From an uncultured Planctomycetota bacterium (GTDB lineage Bacteria > Planctomycetota > Phycisphaerae > SM23-33), in contig CAITIS010000134.1 of the NCBI GenBank assembly GCA_903892515.1, positions 62,001 through 126,000 of the forward strand: a DNA stretch of 64,000 nucleotides, in the 5' to 3' direction. The notes under the pieces are model-generated. The model had not been told where the DNA came from. It saw only the letters and a program-made list of their open reading frames with translations, and made no database searches. The translations under genes were made by a program, and so were the position numbers. Below are positions 54,461 to 63,429 of this stretch, in pieces; the stretch's first letter is position 1; each line of letters starts with the position of its first letter.

Positions 54461-54771
54461 GCGCACAAAGAAAAGACGTTTGCCACGGAGGTCACGGAGA
54501 ACGGCAGAGGAAGGCAGGACACCAGGTTCTTAGTTCCGAATGAGGATTCTTAGCGGCCAACGCTCATCCTGTGACCACTGGCTCGTCGTCTGTTCCCCAT
54601 GCCTCGCCCTCACCCGGCCCTTCGAGCCACCCTCTCCCAGAGGGAGAGGAGTTCAAGGCCTGCCACGCTACGCTTTGCATTTGCACCCTACGCCCTATGA
54701 CCTACGCCCTACGACCTACGACCTTTCCCTAAGCCCTATGCCCTGCGGCTTCGACCTTTTATAATGCTCGC
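54461..54771. repeat. Spacer with short-period arrays
   Basis: 54465-54510 is a GTTTGCCACGGAGGTCACGG type array; 54680-54740 is an array of ACCTACGCCCT and CTACGACCT units of about 9-10 bases. No gene is seen. The end carries the GTG of the next gene. Confidence 0.7.
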
Positions 54772-55869
54772 GTGAGAATCATCGCGGTACTCAATCAGAA
54801 GGGCGGCGTGGGCAAGACCACCACGGTGGCGAACCTCGGCTCGGCGTTGGCACGGCGCGGCCAGAAGGTGTGCCTGGTGGACCTCGATCCGCAGTCGAAC
54901 CTGACGATGCACTTTGGCGTCGATCCGGCCGAGGTCAAGACCAGCACCTACGATCTCCTCACCGGAGGAGCCACCTTTGCCCAGGCGGCCGTTGCCGTCG
55001 AAGACAACCTCACGCTCCTGCCGGCGGTGATCGACCTGGCCGCGGCTGAGGTCGAACTGGCCGCCGAAGTCGGGCGCGAGCAGATCCTGCGCGGGCACCT
55101 CGAGAAGGAAAACCCGCCCTACGACCTCATGCTGCTGGACTGCCCGCCTAGCCTGGGGCTGCTGACGCTCAACGCCCTGGCCGCCGCCGGCGAGGTGCTG
55201 ATCCCGCTCCAGCCGCACTTCCTGGCCCTGCAAGGCCTGGGCAGGCTCTTAGAGACGGTAGAGCTGGTCAACAAGCGAATCAACCCCACGCTAAAAGTCA
55301 ACGGCGTGGTCTTCTGCATGTTCGAGAGCGGCACGAAACTGGCCGGCGAAGTGGTCGAGGACGTGCGCAGCTTCTTCGCCCAGGCACACGGTGGCCCCAC
55401 GCCATGGTCGGCCGCCCGCGTCTTCCAGACCCGCATCCGCCGCAATATCAAGCTGGCGGAATGCCCCAGCTACGGATCGAGCATCCTCAAGTACGAGCCC
55501 TCCAGCAACGGCGCGAAGGATTACCTCGATTTGGCTGAAGAGTTCCTCAACCCGCCGGCCGTCGTGCCCGCTGGGCAGGTAAAGACTGCCCCATCAGCGT
55601 CGCAACATGGTCACGCGAACAGCGTGACCATGCCACCCGTTCAAGAGTCGGCGAAGGTGGGCCTCGCAGAACAACGCTCGACCCAGCCTGCTGTGTCCGC
55701 GGCTGAACATGTTCACGCCGAGAGCGTGGCTGCCTCATCGGATGCGCCGCCAGCGGAACCCGGCCAAGCCGACGACGACGTGGCCACGCTGCCGGACGCG
55801 CCTGCGTCTGAACCTGGTCCGGCCGACGACAGCGCTGCGGCGCCGCCCGACGCGCCAGCCACCGAATAA
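54772..55869 (+). CDS. ParA/Soj-type ATPase with repeat-bearing tail
   Basis: 365 aa from a GTG at 54772. QKGGVGKTTT (deviant Walker A, residues about 9-18), VDLDPQSNL, and LDCPPSLGLLTL are complete. Residues about 260-365 are a disordered Ala/Pro/Asp tail. It contains HGHANSVTMPP, which is the in-frame translation of a family A palindrome (55603-55638), and a second such block AEHVHAESV. No ParB gene follows: the next gene is queE, which starts two bases after the stop (TAACC ATG). It is a second orphan ParA in the window, next to no partition site that I can see. Confidence 0.92.
   Translation: MRIIAVLNQKGGVGKTTTVANLGSALARRGQKVCLVDLDPQSNLTMHFGVDPAEVKTSTYDLLTGGATFAQAAVAVEDNLTLLPAVIDLAAAEVELAAEVGREQILRGHLEKENPPYDLMLLDCPPSLGLLTLNALAAAGEVLIPLQPHFLALQGLGRLLETVELVNKRINPTLKVNGVVFCMFESGTKLAGEVVEDVRSFFAQAHGGPTPWSAARVFQTRIRRNIKLAECPSYGSSILKYEPSSNGAKDYLDLAEEFLNPPAVVPAGQVKTAPSASQHGHANSVTMPPVQESAKVGLAEQRSTQPAVSAAEHVHAESVAASSDAPPAEPGQADDDVATLPDAPASEPGPADDSAAAPPDAPATE
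55603..55638 (+). repeat. Family A palindrome inside the ParA coding region
   Basis: CAACATGGTCACGCGAACAG then CGTGACCATGCCACCC. It has the same hairpin as the intergenic copies at 2970-3002 and 1105-1142, yet it keeps the reading frame and adds a peptide of about 12 residues. Confidence 0.9.
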
Positions 55870-55871
55870 CC

Positions 55872-56516
55872 ATGGCAAATCTGCTCATCAGCGAGATGTA
55901 CCGGTCGTTGCAGGGCGAGGGCGTCCGAGCGGGCCGGCCTTGCGCGATCATCCGTCTGGCTGGATGCAATCTCCGCTGCTCCTGGTGCGACACGCAGCAC
56001 GCCTACGAAGGCGGCACGGTCACGAGCATCCAGGCCGTGCTGGAATGGACCCGCCAGGCCCGCTGCCGACTGGCGATGGTGACGGGCGGCGAGCCGCTGC
56101 TGCAAGATGGCACGCCCGCCCTGCTGTCGGCCTTGTGCGACGCCGGCCAGGAAACCCTGCTCATGACCAACGGCAGCCTGGACATCAGCGGCATCGACGA
56201 GCGCGTCATCCGCTGCGTGGACATCAAGTGCCCCGGGTCGGGCCAGTCCGAGTCGATCCTGTGGAGCAATCTTGCCTGCCTTCGCTCCTCCGATGAGGTC
56301 AAATTCGTGCTGACTGGCCGGGACGATTACGAATTCGCCACGACGGTCGTGCGCGAACGCGGGCTGATCGGCCGGTGCGTCGTGATTTTCTCACCGGCCT
56401 GGGGCTCACTGGCGCCAGCCGAGCTGGCTGACTGGATCCTGGCCGACGGCCTGGAAGTCCGCCTGGGCCTACAGTGGCATAAGATCATCTGGCCTGACGC
56501 CCAAGGCGGCGTGTGA
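55872..56516 (+). CDS. queE: 7-carboxy-7-deazaguanine synthase
   Basis: Radical SAM enzyme that ring-contracts 6-carboxytetrahydropterin to 7-carboxy-7-deazaguanine on the way to queuosine or deazapurine DNA modification. 214 aa. SEMYRSLQGEGVRAGRP is the typical opening, and CNLRCSWCD (CxxxCxxC, Cys at about 32, 36, 39) the cluster. MVTGGEPLLQ and the LGLQWHKIIWP end also fit. It starts two bases after the ParA stop, and queD follows after a 175-base repeat gap, so the two pathway steps are neighbours. QueC and QueF/other genes are not in the window. Confidence 0.95.
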   Translation: MANLLISEMYRSLQGEGVRAGRPCAIIRLAGCNLRCSWCDTQHAYEGGTVTSIQAVLEWTRQARCRLAMVTGGEPLLQDGTPALLSALCDAGQETLLMTNGSLDISGIDERVIRCVDIKCPGSGQSESILWSNLACLRSSDEVKFVLTGRDDYEFATTVVRERGLIGRCVVIFSPAWGSLAPAELADWILADGLEVRLGLQWHKIIWPDAQGGV

Positions 56517-56519
56517 CCA

Positions 56520-56657
56520 GTTGCGAATTATGAATTGCGAGTTTCGAGTCAAAGAGACCGCCCGAGCAGCCACCGTTTGGATTCCGCGATGTCGGCCCGA
56601 AGACGAGCTTCCCGGTGCGGGCATCAATTCGAAACTCGAAATTCGCAACTCGCAATG
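56520..56657. repeat. Inverted repeat of short-period units between queE and queD
   Basis: Left arm GTTGCGAATTATGAATTGCG plus AGTTTCGAGT (56520-56550), right arm ATTCGAAACTCGAAATTCGC plus AACTCGCAATG (56625-56657). The arms are near reverse complements and each is itself built from about 9-base units. Confidence 0.75.
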
Positions 56658-56691
56658 TTGGGGGCTTAATGGCCCCTGGAAGGGACGAACG

Positions 56692-57054
56692 ATGAAGGCT
56701 GAGCTTTCAAAATGGTTTGCATTCGACGCGGCGCATCACCTGCTGCACGTCAGCGAGGGGCACAAGTGCGCTCAGCCGCACGGGCATCACTATCGCGTGC
56801 AGGTGGTGGTCGAGGGCGAGGTGGACCCGGCCGTGGGCTGGGTGATGGATTTTGCCCGCATCAAGCAGGCCGTCGAGCCGCTCATCGCCCAGATGGACCA
56901 TCACGACTTGAACGAGCTGCCCGGCCTGGCCAATACGACCAGCGAGCTGATCGCCAAGTGGCTGTGGGACCGCATCGCCCCGCAGTTGCCGCAACTCAAG
57001 AGCATCGCCATTGCCGAGTCCGACACGTCGCTGTGCACGTACCGTGGGCAGTAG
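56692..57054 (+). CDS. queD: 6-carboxytetrahydropterin synthase
   Basis: 120 aa. Converts dihydroneopterin triphosphate to 6-carboxytetrahydropterin, the substrate of QueE. Zinc ligands: FDAAHHL and HGHHY (His about 15/16, 30, 32); catalytic Cys26 in KCAQPHGH. Late MDHHDLNEL (His/Asp pair) and ESDTSLCTY (Glu) complete the active site. GGAAGGGA lies just before the ATG at 56692, which sets the start; the frame is open farther upstream across the inverted repeat but that part is not protein-like. It follows queE. Confidence 0.95.
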   Translation: MKAELSKWFAFDAAHHLLHVSEGHKCAQPHGHHYRVQVVVEGEVDPAVGWVMDFARIKQAVEPLIAQMDHHDLNELPGLANTTSELIAKWLWDRIAPQLPQLKSIAIAESDTSLCTYRGQ

Positions 57055-57136
57055 GGTCCGCGGGTTCCCGAGCGCCGCGTGCGAGGGGTTCTGCGAACGG
57101 GGAGCTGCGCCACGTTTTACCCGCTGGCCCTGCGAC

Positions 57137-57190
57137 TCATGGGCCGAACGCCCATGCCACGAAAACCACAGCCGAGGGCGGCTGTGCCAC
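57137..57190. repeat. Family D and family C palindromes side by side
   Basis: CTCATGGGCCGAACGCCCATG (57137-57157) and CACAGCCGAGGGCGGCTGTG (about 57167-57186). The two families lie within 30 bases of each other in the gap before the FAD gene. Confidence 0.8.
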
Positions 57191-57265
57191 GAAGACGGCA
57201 CGCCTACAATGACAAGTGCTGAGATGATGGGCACTTGTCTGGCAATTGAGGCGGAAGTATAGTTC

Positions 57266-58384
57266 ATGACCATGTCCGACCTGCACGATGTTGTCGTTCT
57301 GGGCGCCACGCCGGCGGGGTATGTGGCGGCCATCACGCTGGCCCAGCACAAGCACAGCGTCGTCCTGGTGGCCTGCCCGGCCCCGGCGACGGAATCTCCG
57401 CTACTGGACTGGGTGCCGCACGATGTTCTGGACGCCTCGCCCGTACTCAAGAGCGTCAAGAGCGCCTTCGAGACGGCCTTTAAGGAAATCATCTACCACT
57501 CGCAGGACTTCGCGCAGCAGGCGGAGTTTCATTCCCGCGCCGTGGCGGGCTACTTCGTGCGGCAACCGGTGCTGCTGGAGGCCCTGGCCAAGAAGGCCAA
57601 GACCGCCGGCGTGAAGCTGAAGCGATTCGCCCGCGCCCCGCACATCAAGCTGGAAGAAAATTCCGCGCTGCTGGTGGGCGAAGCAGGCCAGGTCGAAGGC
57701 AAGGTGCTGCTCATCTGCCAGGACGAGCCCGACGCCATCATGACCGAGTTGATCATGCCGCTGCGCATCACCCACGTGGAGGAGTTGTCCATCTGCGGCC
57801 TGGATGTGCCGCTGGCCAAGAGCGCCGGCCAGGAGGCCCTGCACCTGGTTACGTACGGCAGCCATGAACAGATCGGCATGTTTTTCCACAGCGGCGGCAT
57901 GCTGCACGTGCGGATGCTGTCGGCGCTGCAGCTCGCCCCGGCCGGCGTGGAGCAACTCAGCCACTTTATCGCCCAGTTGCAGCAGGCCGAGTTGCTGCCG
58001 GCCAAACTGAGCTTGGCCAAAGCAAATGCGGCCATCTGGCATCCGCCGGGCGGCGTGGCGCTGGAACTGGAGGCGCACCTGGCCAAGCGCATGCTGCTGG
58101 TGGGCACGGCCGGTGGATTCGCCTCGGTGCTGAGCGGGCAGACCATCGATCCGTCGGTCCGCAGCGCCGTAGTGGCGGCCGATGTGACGCACAAGGCTCT
58201 TAATTCCAAGCAAATGCAATTGCAGGAATCGCTGGCCGAGTACAAGCGGCAGTGGCGTGACGAACTGTCCGACCGCATCCGCCTGCCCGGCACATCCATG
58301 AAGATGCTGCTGCCGATCGTCTACTCCAACAGCGCGATGGCCGCCAAACTCGCCCGCACACTGCTGTATGGCGAGCCGATTTGA
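57266..58384 (+). CDS. FAD-dependent oxidoreductase-like protein
   Basis: 372 aa. DVVVLGATPAGYVAAITLAQ is a Rossmann FAD-binding start, but with GATPAG where GxGPAG is usual, and the C-terminal LLVGTAGGFASVLSGQTIDPSVRSAVVAAD resembles the second FAD motif (LVGDAAG) of the geranylgeranyl reductase and PHBH-type families, again with altered residues. The start could be the ATG at 57266 or 57272. Nothing identifies the substrate. It is transcribed alone. Divergence at key Gly/Asp positions makes activity uncertain. Confidence 0.65.
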   Translation: MTMSDLHDVVVLGATPAGYVAAITLAQHKHSVVLVACPAPATESPLLDWVPHDVLDASPVLKSVKSAFETAFKEIIYHSQDFAQQAEFHSRAVAGYFVRQPVLLEALAKKAKTAGVKLKRFARAPHIKLEENSALLVGEAGQVEGKVLLICQDEPDAIMTELIMPLRITHVEELSICGLDVPLAKSAGQEALHLVTYGSHEQIGMFFHSGGMLHVRMLSALQLAPAGVEQLSHFIAQLQQAELLPAKLSLAKANAAIWHPPGGVALELEAHLAKRMLLVGTAGGFASVLSGQTIDPSVRSAVVAADVTHKALNSKQMQLQESLAEYKRQWRDELSDRIRLPGTSMKMLLPIVYSNSAMAAKLARTLLYGEPI

Positions 58385-58390
58385 GGCCCG

Positions 58391-58512
58391 ACCCGATACC
58401 CGATAGCAGATATTAGATATTAGGGCTTCGGGATTAGGGATTAGGGAAGAGTTCTGCCGAAGCGTCTTGGTCGTTCCTAATATCTACTATCGCATATCTG
58501 ATATCGCATATC
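58391..58512. repeat. AT-rich short-period array
   Basis: GATATTAGATATTAGGGCTT, then GGGATTAGGGATTAGGG and TAATATCTACTATCGCATATC units of about 8-10 bases. It matches in type the arrays at 16068-16102 and 49681-49770. Confidence 0.75.
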
Positions 58513-58513
58513 C

Positions 58514-59482
58514 TTATCGTTCCATCAGCGCCTGGACGTGGGCGCACATGGCCGGGCCGATGAGCGCGAAGTTGTAGCCGCCTTCGAGGATCGAGACCAG
58601 GCGGCCTTGGGCGTATTCGTCGGCGATGTCCCGGGCGACGCGCGTCATGGCCGCCAGGCCGTCGATCGTGATCTCCAACCGGCCAAGCGGATCGCCCTTC
58701 AGGCAGTCCAGGCCACAGGAAACGATGACCAGTTCAGGCTGGTACGCCTGCATCGCCGGCACCAGGCGCTCGTTGAGTGCATTCAGCGCCGCGGCATCGC
58801 CGGCACCGGGCGGCAGCGGGCAGTTGAGGTTCATGCCCTCGCCCGCGCCCTGGCCGCTCTCGCGCGCATAGCCGATTTGACGCTCGGGCATGGGATACTC
58901 GCCGTCCTGGTGCAGCGAGCACAGGAACACGCCGGGGTCCTCGTAGAATATTTCCTGCGTGCCATTGGCATGGTGCAGATCCCAGTCGAGGATCAGCACA
59001 CGGCGAGCCTTGCCAACGCGGCGGGCCTGCTGGGCCGCCAAGGCAGCGTTGTTAAAAAGGCAAAACCCCATGCCCCGATCGGCCGTGGCGTGATGGCCCG
59101 GCGGGCGGACGAGGCAAATGGCCGAACGCACCTTTCCGGCCATGACCTCCCGGACGGCCGACATGCACCCGCCGGCGGCCAGGGCGGCCACCTCGAAGCT
59201 CGCGCCGCACACGTCCGTATCGCCCTGCGAAATAGTCGTCAGCCCGTCACGGCACTCCTGCTGCACCGACTCGACGTACTCGCGCGTGTGCGCCCACGTC
59301 AACTGGCGCGGGCTGGCGGGAGTGATATCGATGGGCTGCAACCTATCCCACAGCCCCTGGCTGCGAAGAGAGTCGACGATGGCTTCGAGCCTGGCCGGAA
59401 CCTCCACGCAACCGGTGTTCCCGGGGACATGGCGGAGAAAACGAGCGTCGTACACGACACCCACGTTGTCGTTTAATGACAT
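58514..59482 (-). CDS. Histone deacetylase/AcuC-family amidohydrolase
   Basis: 322 aa. The metal and catalytic residues are in VRPPGHHA (tandem His), DWDLHHANGTQ (Asp and His ligands) and SCGLDCLKGDPLG (last Asp). The family deacetylates lysines or small molecules (acetoin-use AcuC, acetylpolyamine amidohydrolase). No acuA/acuB is adjacent. There is a lipoprotein acetolactate decarboxylase 57 kb away in the window, but there is no reason to link them. The ATG at 59482 has no strong ribosome site. It is convergent with the FAD gene and close to the zinc-ribbon gene. Confidence 0.92.
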   Translation of the reverse strand: MSLNDNVGVVYDARFLRHVPGNTGCVEVPARLEAIVDSLRSQGLWDRLQPIDITPASPRQLTWAHTREYVESVQQECRDGLTTISQGDTDVCGASFEVAALAAGGCMSAVREVMAGKVRSAICLVRPPGHHATADRGMGFCLFNNAALAAQQARRVGKARRVLILDWDLHHANGTQEIFYEDPGVFLCSLHQDGEYPMPERQIGYARESGQGAGEGMNLNCPLPPGAGDAAALNALNERLVPAMQAYQPELVIVSCGLDCLKGDPLGRLEITIDGLAAMTRVARDIADEYAQGRLVSILEGGYNFALIGPAMCAHVQALMER

Positions 59483-59527
59483 GACAAGCAGATTGTATGC
59501 GTATTTGTATCCGGCCGAAAGGGTTAT

Positions 59528-59989
59528 TTATGGTGCCACTTTTCCAGAATTGTTTCCCGGCGCGGCGGCAGCGGCTTTGGGAGCGGGCCAGGCCGGTTTC
59601 GGGGAGGCTGCCCGGGCAGCCGGCGCGCTGGCCGGCGGCGTGCCGTAGACGTACCGGCACTTGGGGCACGTGAAATAGGGCTGATTCGTGTCTTCGTAGA
59701 TCGTCCCGCAGCCATTGCAGGCAAAGCCCAGCATCGCCGCCGGCTTGCCGCAGCTGGGGCAGCGGATCGGGAAGCGCTGGCTGTAGGCGACGCGGGTGGT
59801 GCCGCTGTTGCGGCAATTGCGGCACACGTACAGAACGTCGTGACCTTGGCCGGCAACGCTGGGGGAACTCGAAGACCCCAGCAGGAACACGCCGCCGGCG
59901 ATCAGCAGCAGGGCCACAGAGCCCAGGATCACGTATTGCCGGTTCCTGGTCGTGTTCAGACGTTCGCGCAATTCCTGAAAACTCGCCAT
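59528..59989 (-). CDS. Membrane-anchored zinc-ribbon protein
   Basis: 153 aa. One TM helix at about residues 19-38, then four CxxC pairs in an about 65-residue block (CRNC, CPSC, CNGC, CPKC), which should form two zinc ribbons outside or at the membrane, followed by an Ala/Pro-rich tail. No family is recognised. It starts one base after the pseudopilin gene ends, so the two are in one minus-strand operon. This suggests a link to pseudopilin handling. Confidence 0.75.
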   Translation of the reverse strand: MASFQELRERLNTTRNRQYVILGSVALLLIAGGVFLLGSSSSPSVAGQGHDVLYVCRNCRNSGTTRVAYSQRFPIRCPSCGKPAAMLGFACNGCGTIYEDTNQPYFTCPKCRYVYGTPPASAPAARAASPKPAWPAPKAAAAAPGNNSGKVAP

Positions 59990-59990
59990 G

Positions 59991-60860
59991 TCAATGTCCC
60001 TGGTCGATCCGCACCCAGACCTGGTCGTGCTCGAAGTTGTACTTGCCGCTAGGGTCCCAATCCAGCACGCCGTTGTCGCACAGCACCTTGCCCGAGCTGT
60101 CGGAAAAGAAGCTCACGTGGCCATCCAGAAAGAGCACGTTCACGCCCGGGGTGTGCGAGAGCAGCGCCGCCGGCAGCGGAGCGCCATGGGCCGGGTCGGG
60201 CGGCTGGAAGCTGTCGGCCATCAGGCTAAAATCGCTGGCCGGGGTGCCCACGTTCTCTAGGTTGGACATGCTCAGCATAAGATCGCGGTTGCGGGCGTCG
60301 GTGGCCGGCAGGTTGGCCAGCTTGCGGTCGGTGTACGGCTTGGCCCGGCGCATACCGTAGGTCATGCGCGAGACGTACGAGGGGTTCAGCGCCGGCGGCG
60401 TGGGATTGGGCGTGTTGACGAAGCCGCCGGCATTGTCGCTGAACCAGCGATGCGAGGGGATGTTCTTCTCGACGGTCGGGCAGACGAATATCTTCTCGTG
60501 CCCGATCTGCTTGCCCTTTATCAGCACGCCGGCGTTGACGTAGTCGCCGACCTGCATGGGCGTGGTCTGCGGCGGCGTGATCTGGCTGGTGGTGCGGTAC
60601 AGCAGATAGTTGTAATAGCTGGGCGTGTCTTCAAAGGTGGACGGGTTGGTCATGTACGGCAGGCGATAGTTGGAGTCCTGGAAGTACATGTGCCAGGCCT
60701 TGCCGATGCCCGCCAGGTTGGCCGCACAGTACGTCCGCCGGGCGATTTCGCGCACCCGGCTGTAGTTGGGCGTGAGCATGCTCACCAGCAGGCCGATGAT
60801 GGAAATTACCACCAGCAGCTCCAGCAGCGTAAAGCCCCGCATCGTTCGCCTGCTCTTCAT
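59991..60860 (-). CDS. Type II secretion/type IV pseudopilin of the H-X9-DG class
   Basis: About 289 aa. The prepilin signal [20 protein letters not shown] has a basic leader, the G/F cleavage site and Glu at +5. The C-terminal part has [18 protein letters not shown], the H-X9-DG motif of the large planctomycetal pseudopilin families. The start at 60860 gives the best leader; upstream in-frame Met codons extend to 60974 but add non-pilin sequence. It and the zinc-ribbon gene form an operon. Such proteins occur in many copies in Planctomycetota and are presumed secretion-system components or surface fibres. Confidence 0.9.
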   Translation of the reverse strand: MKSRRTMRGFTLLELLVVISIIGLLVSMLTPNYSRVREIARRTYCAANLAGIGKAWHMYFQDSNYRLPYMTNPSTFEDTPSYYNYLLYRTTSQITPPQTTPMQVGDYVNAGVLIKGKQIGHEKIFVCPTVEKNIPSHRWFSDNAGGFVNTPNPTPPALNPSYVSRMTYGMRRAKPYTDRKLANLPATDARNRDLMLSMSNLENVGTPASDFSLMADSFQPPDPAHGAPLPAALLSHTPGVNVLFLDGHVSFFSDSSGKVLCDNGVLDWDPSGKYNFEHDQVWVRIDQGH

Positions 60861-60976
60861 ACCGCCAATCCCGCCCATGCCGCGCCCACCCGGAAATGAT
60901 TCTGACAATTCCACACGCGGCATTGTACGGTACAATGCTTCCCTGCCGCAATGCGGCGGCGCGTGGTACGCCACCA

Positions 60977-61019
60977 GGGTGGCATGGCCACGTTGCTATT
61001 GGCGTGAGCATGTTCAGAC
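60977..61019. repeat. Family A hairpin between the pseudopilin and dapF
   Basis: GGGTGGCATGGCCACG to CGTGAGCATGTTCAGAC, a single hairpin between divergent genes. The stem carries a few mismatches relative to the 52009 copy. Confidence 0.8.
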
Positions 61020-61063
61020 GCCCCTGGTGTGCAGCCCATGGGCGTGTAGTGAAAGAGCGGTCG

Positions 61064-61900
<837 letters not shown>

Positions 61901-61943
61901 GAGTCGGGAAGCGGGAAGCTGGGATCGGGAATCGGAAGGAAAA

Positions 61944-61974
61944 CACGTAGGGCGTGCAACTGGTTGCACGCGGA
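61944..61974. repeat. GTAGGGCGTGCAACTGGTTGCACG repeat, with a coding relative
   Basis: The palindrome GTGCAACTGGTTGCAC with flanks ACGTAGGGC and GCGGA. A copy with two changed bases sits inside the ParA-like gene at 19236-19266, where it is translated as RRACNPLHADG. Confidence 0.8.
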
Positions 61975-62023
61975 TTGGTGGGACTCGCCAAACAGCGCTC
62001 GGCCCACCCTACAGGATCTGGCC

Positions 62024-62060
62024 GGTGGCATGGCCACGCTGTTGCGTGACCATGTTGGAC
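62024..62060. repeat. Family A hairpin upstream of the Gfo/Idh/MocA gene
   Basis: GGTGGCATGGCCACGC to GCGTGACCATGTTGGAC. It is close to the copy at 63576-63611 that flanks the other side of the gene. Confidence 0.8.
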
Positions 62061-62127
62061 GCGGAAATGCGGAAGCATCAGGAATAGGAACTAACAACTC
62101 GGACCTCCCAACTAGGAACTGTTTAAG

Positions 62128-63429
62128 ATGGCAAAGCGTTACGCGGTCGTCGGCGTCGGTTCACGCAGCACCATGTACACCAAGGCGCTCGCCAACGACT
62201 ATCGCCAGCACGCCGTGCTTGTCGGGCTGTGCGACAACAATTCCGCCCGGCTGGAGCTGGCCCGCCGCAGCCTGCCGGCCGATCACCCCGAGGTGCCGCT
62301 GTTTTCCGACGCGGACTTCGGCGCCATGCTCCGCCAGACCAAGCCCGACGCCCTGATCGTCGTCAGCAAGGACGTCACGCACAGCGGCTATATCATTGCC
62401 GGGCTGGAGGCCGGGCTCGAGGTCATCACCGAAAAGCCGCTGACCACCGACGAGCACCAGTGCGTCAAGATTCTCGAGACCCTCGGCCGGTGCAAGGGTT
62501 CGTCGCTGCGCGTCACGTTCAATTACCGCTACTCGCCGCCGCGGTCGCAGATTCGCCGCATGCTTCAGATGGACCGCTGCATCGGCGATATCACCAGCCT
62601 GGACTTCAACTGGTGGCTGGACACGCGGCACGGGGCCGACTACTTCCGCCGCTGGCACCGCAACCGCGTCAACAGCGGCAGCCTGCTGGTGCATAAGGCC
62701 ACCCACCATTTCGACCTGGTGAACTGGTGGATCGGCAGCCACCCGGTGGAGGTCTTCGCCCAGGGGCGGCGGGCGTACTACACGCCCCAGACGGCCGATG
62801 AGGTGCTGGGCCTTTCGGGCCGCTCCGACCGCTGCCACACCTGCAAGGTGCACGACAAGTGCCCGTTCTTCCTCGACCTGGCCGCCAACGAAAACCTCAA
62901 GACCATGTACCTGGACTGCGAGCACGCCGACGGCTACCTCCGCGACCGCTGCATCTTCTCCGACCAGATCGACATCTGGGACACCATGTCGCTGAGCGTG
63001 CGCTACGCCTCGGGAGCGCTGATGAGCTACTCGCTGAACGCGTACCTGCCCATCGAGGGCTACTCCATCGCGTTCAACGGCAACCGTGGCCGGCTGGAGC
63101 ACAAGGCCTGCGAGAACACGTACGTCAGCGGCGACGGCAGCGTGCCCGGCGAACTGGCCCGCAGCAACGTCTCGACCACGTTGATCCCAGCCTTTGAGAA
63201 GCCGCGCAGCGTCGAGATCGAGCACAGTGCCGGTGGGCATGGCGGCGGCGACGCGCTGCTGCTGGACGACATCTTCCTGCCCGAGCAGTCGGCCGATCCG
63301 CTGGGCCGGCGGGCCAGCCAACTCGACGGCGCGTACTCGATCCTGGTGGGCATCGCCGCGTATCGCAGCATCGACGCCGGCAGGCCCATCCGCGTCGACG
63401 AACTCGTCCGCCCGGAGTTGCTGGCCTAG
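62128..63429 (+). CDS. Gfo/Idh/MocA family oxidoreductase
   Basis: 433 aa. N-terminal Rossmann domain YAVVGVGSRS (G-x-G-x-x), EVITEKPLTTDEHQC (EKP motif with catalytic Lys), and FNYRYSPP (the region after it). The C-terminal alpha/beta domain contains a Cys cluster RCHTCKVHDKCPFF (C about 234, 237, 243), which is seen in some sugar-acid members but is not needed for catalysis. GGAAC precedes the ATG. This NAD(P)-dependent dehydrogenase family is greatly expanded in Planctomycetota and acts on sugars and derivatives. No neighbouring glycosidase shows the substrate. It is flanked by family A hairpins. Confidence 0.92.
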   Translation: MAKRYAVVGVGSRSTMYTKALANDYRQHAVLVGLCDNNSARLELARRSLPADHPEVPLFSDADFGAMLRQTKPDALIVVSKDVTHSGYIIAGLEAGLEVITEKPLTTDEHQCVKILETLGRCKGSSLRVTFNYRYSPPRSQIRRMLQMDRCIGDITSLDFNWWLDTRHGADYFRRWHRNRVNSGSLLVHKATHHFDLVNWWIGSHPVEVFAQGRRAYYTPQTADEVLGLSGRSDRCHTCKVHDKCPFFLDLAANENLKTMYLDCEHADGYLRDRCIFSDQIDIWDTMSLSVRYASGALMSYSLNAYLPIEGYSIAFNGNRGRLEHKACENTYVSGDGSVPGELARSNVSTTLIPAFEKPRSVEIEHSAGGHGGGDALLLDDIFLPEQSADPLGRRASQLDGAYSILVGIAAYRSIDAGRPIRVDELVRPELLA

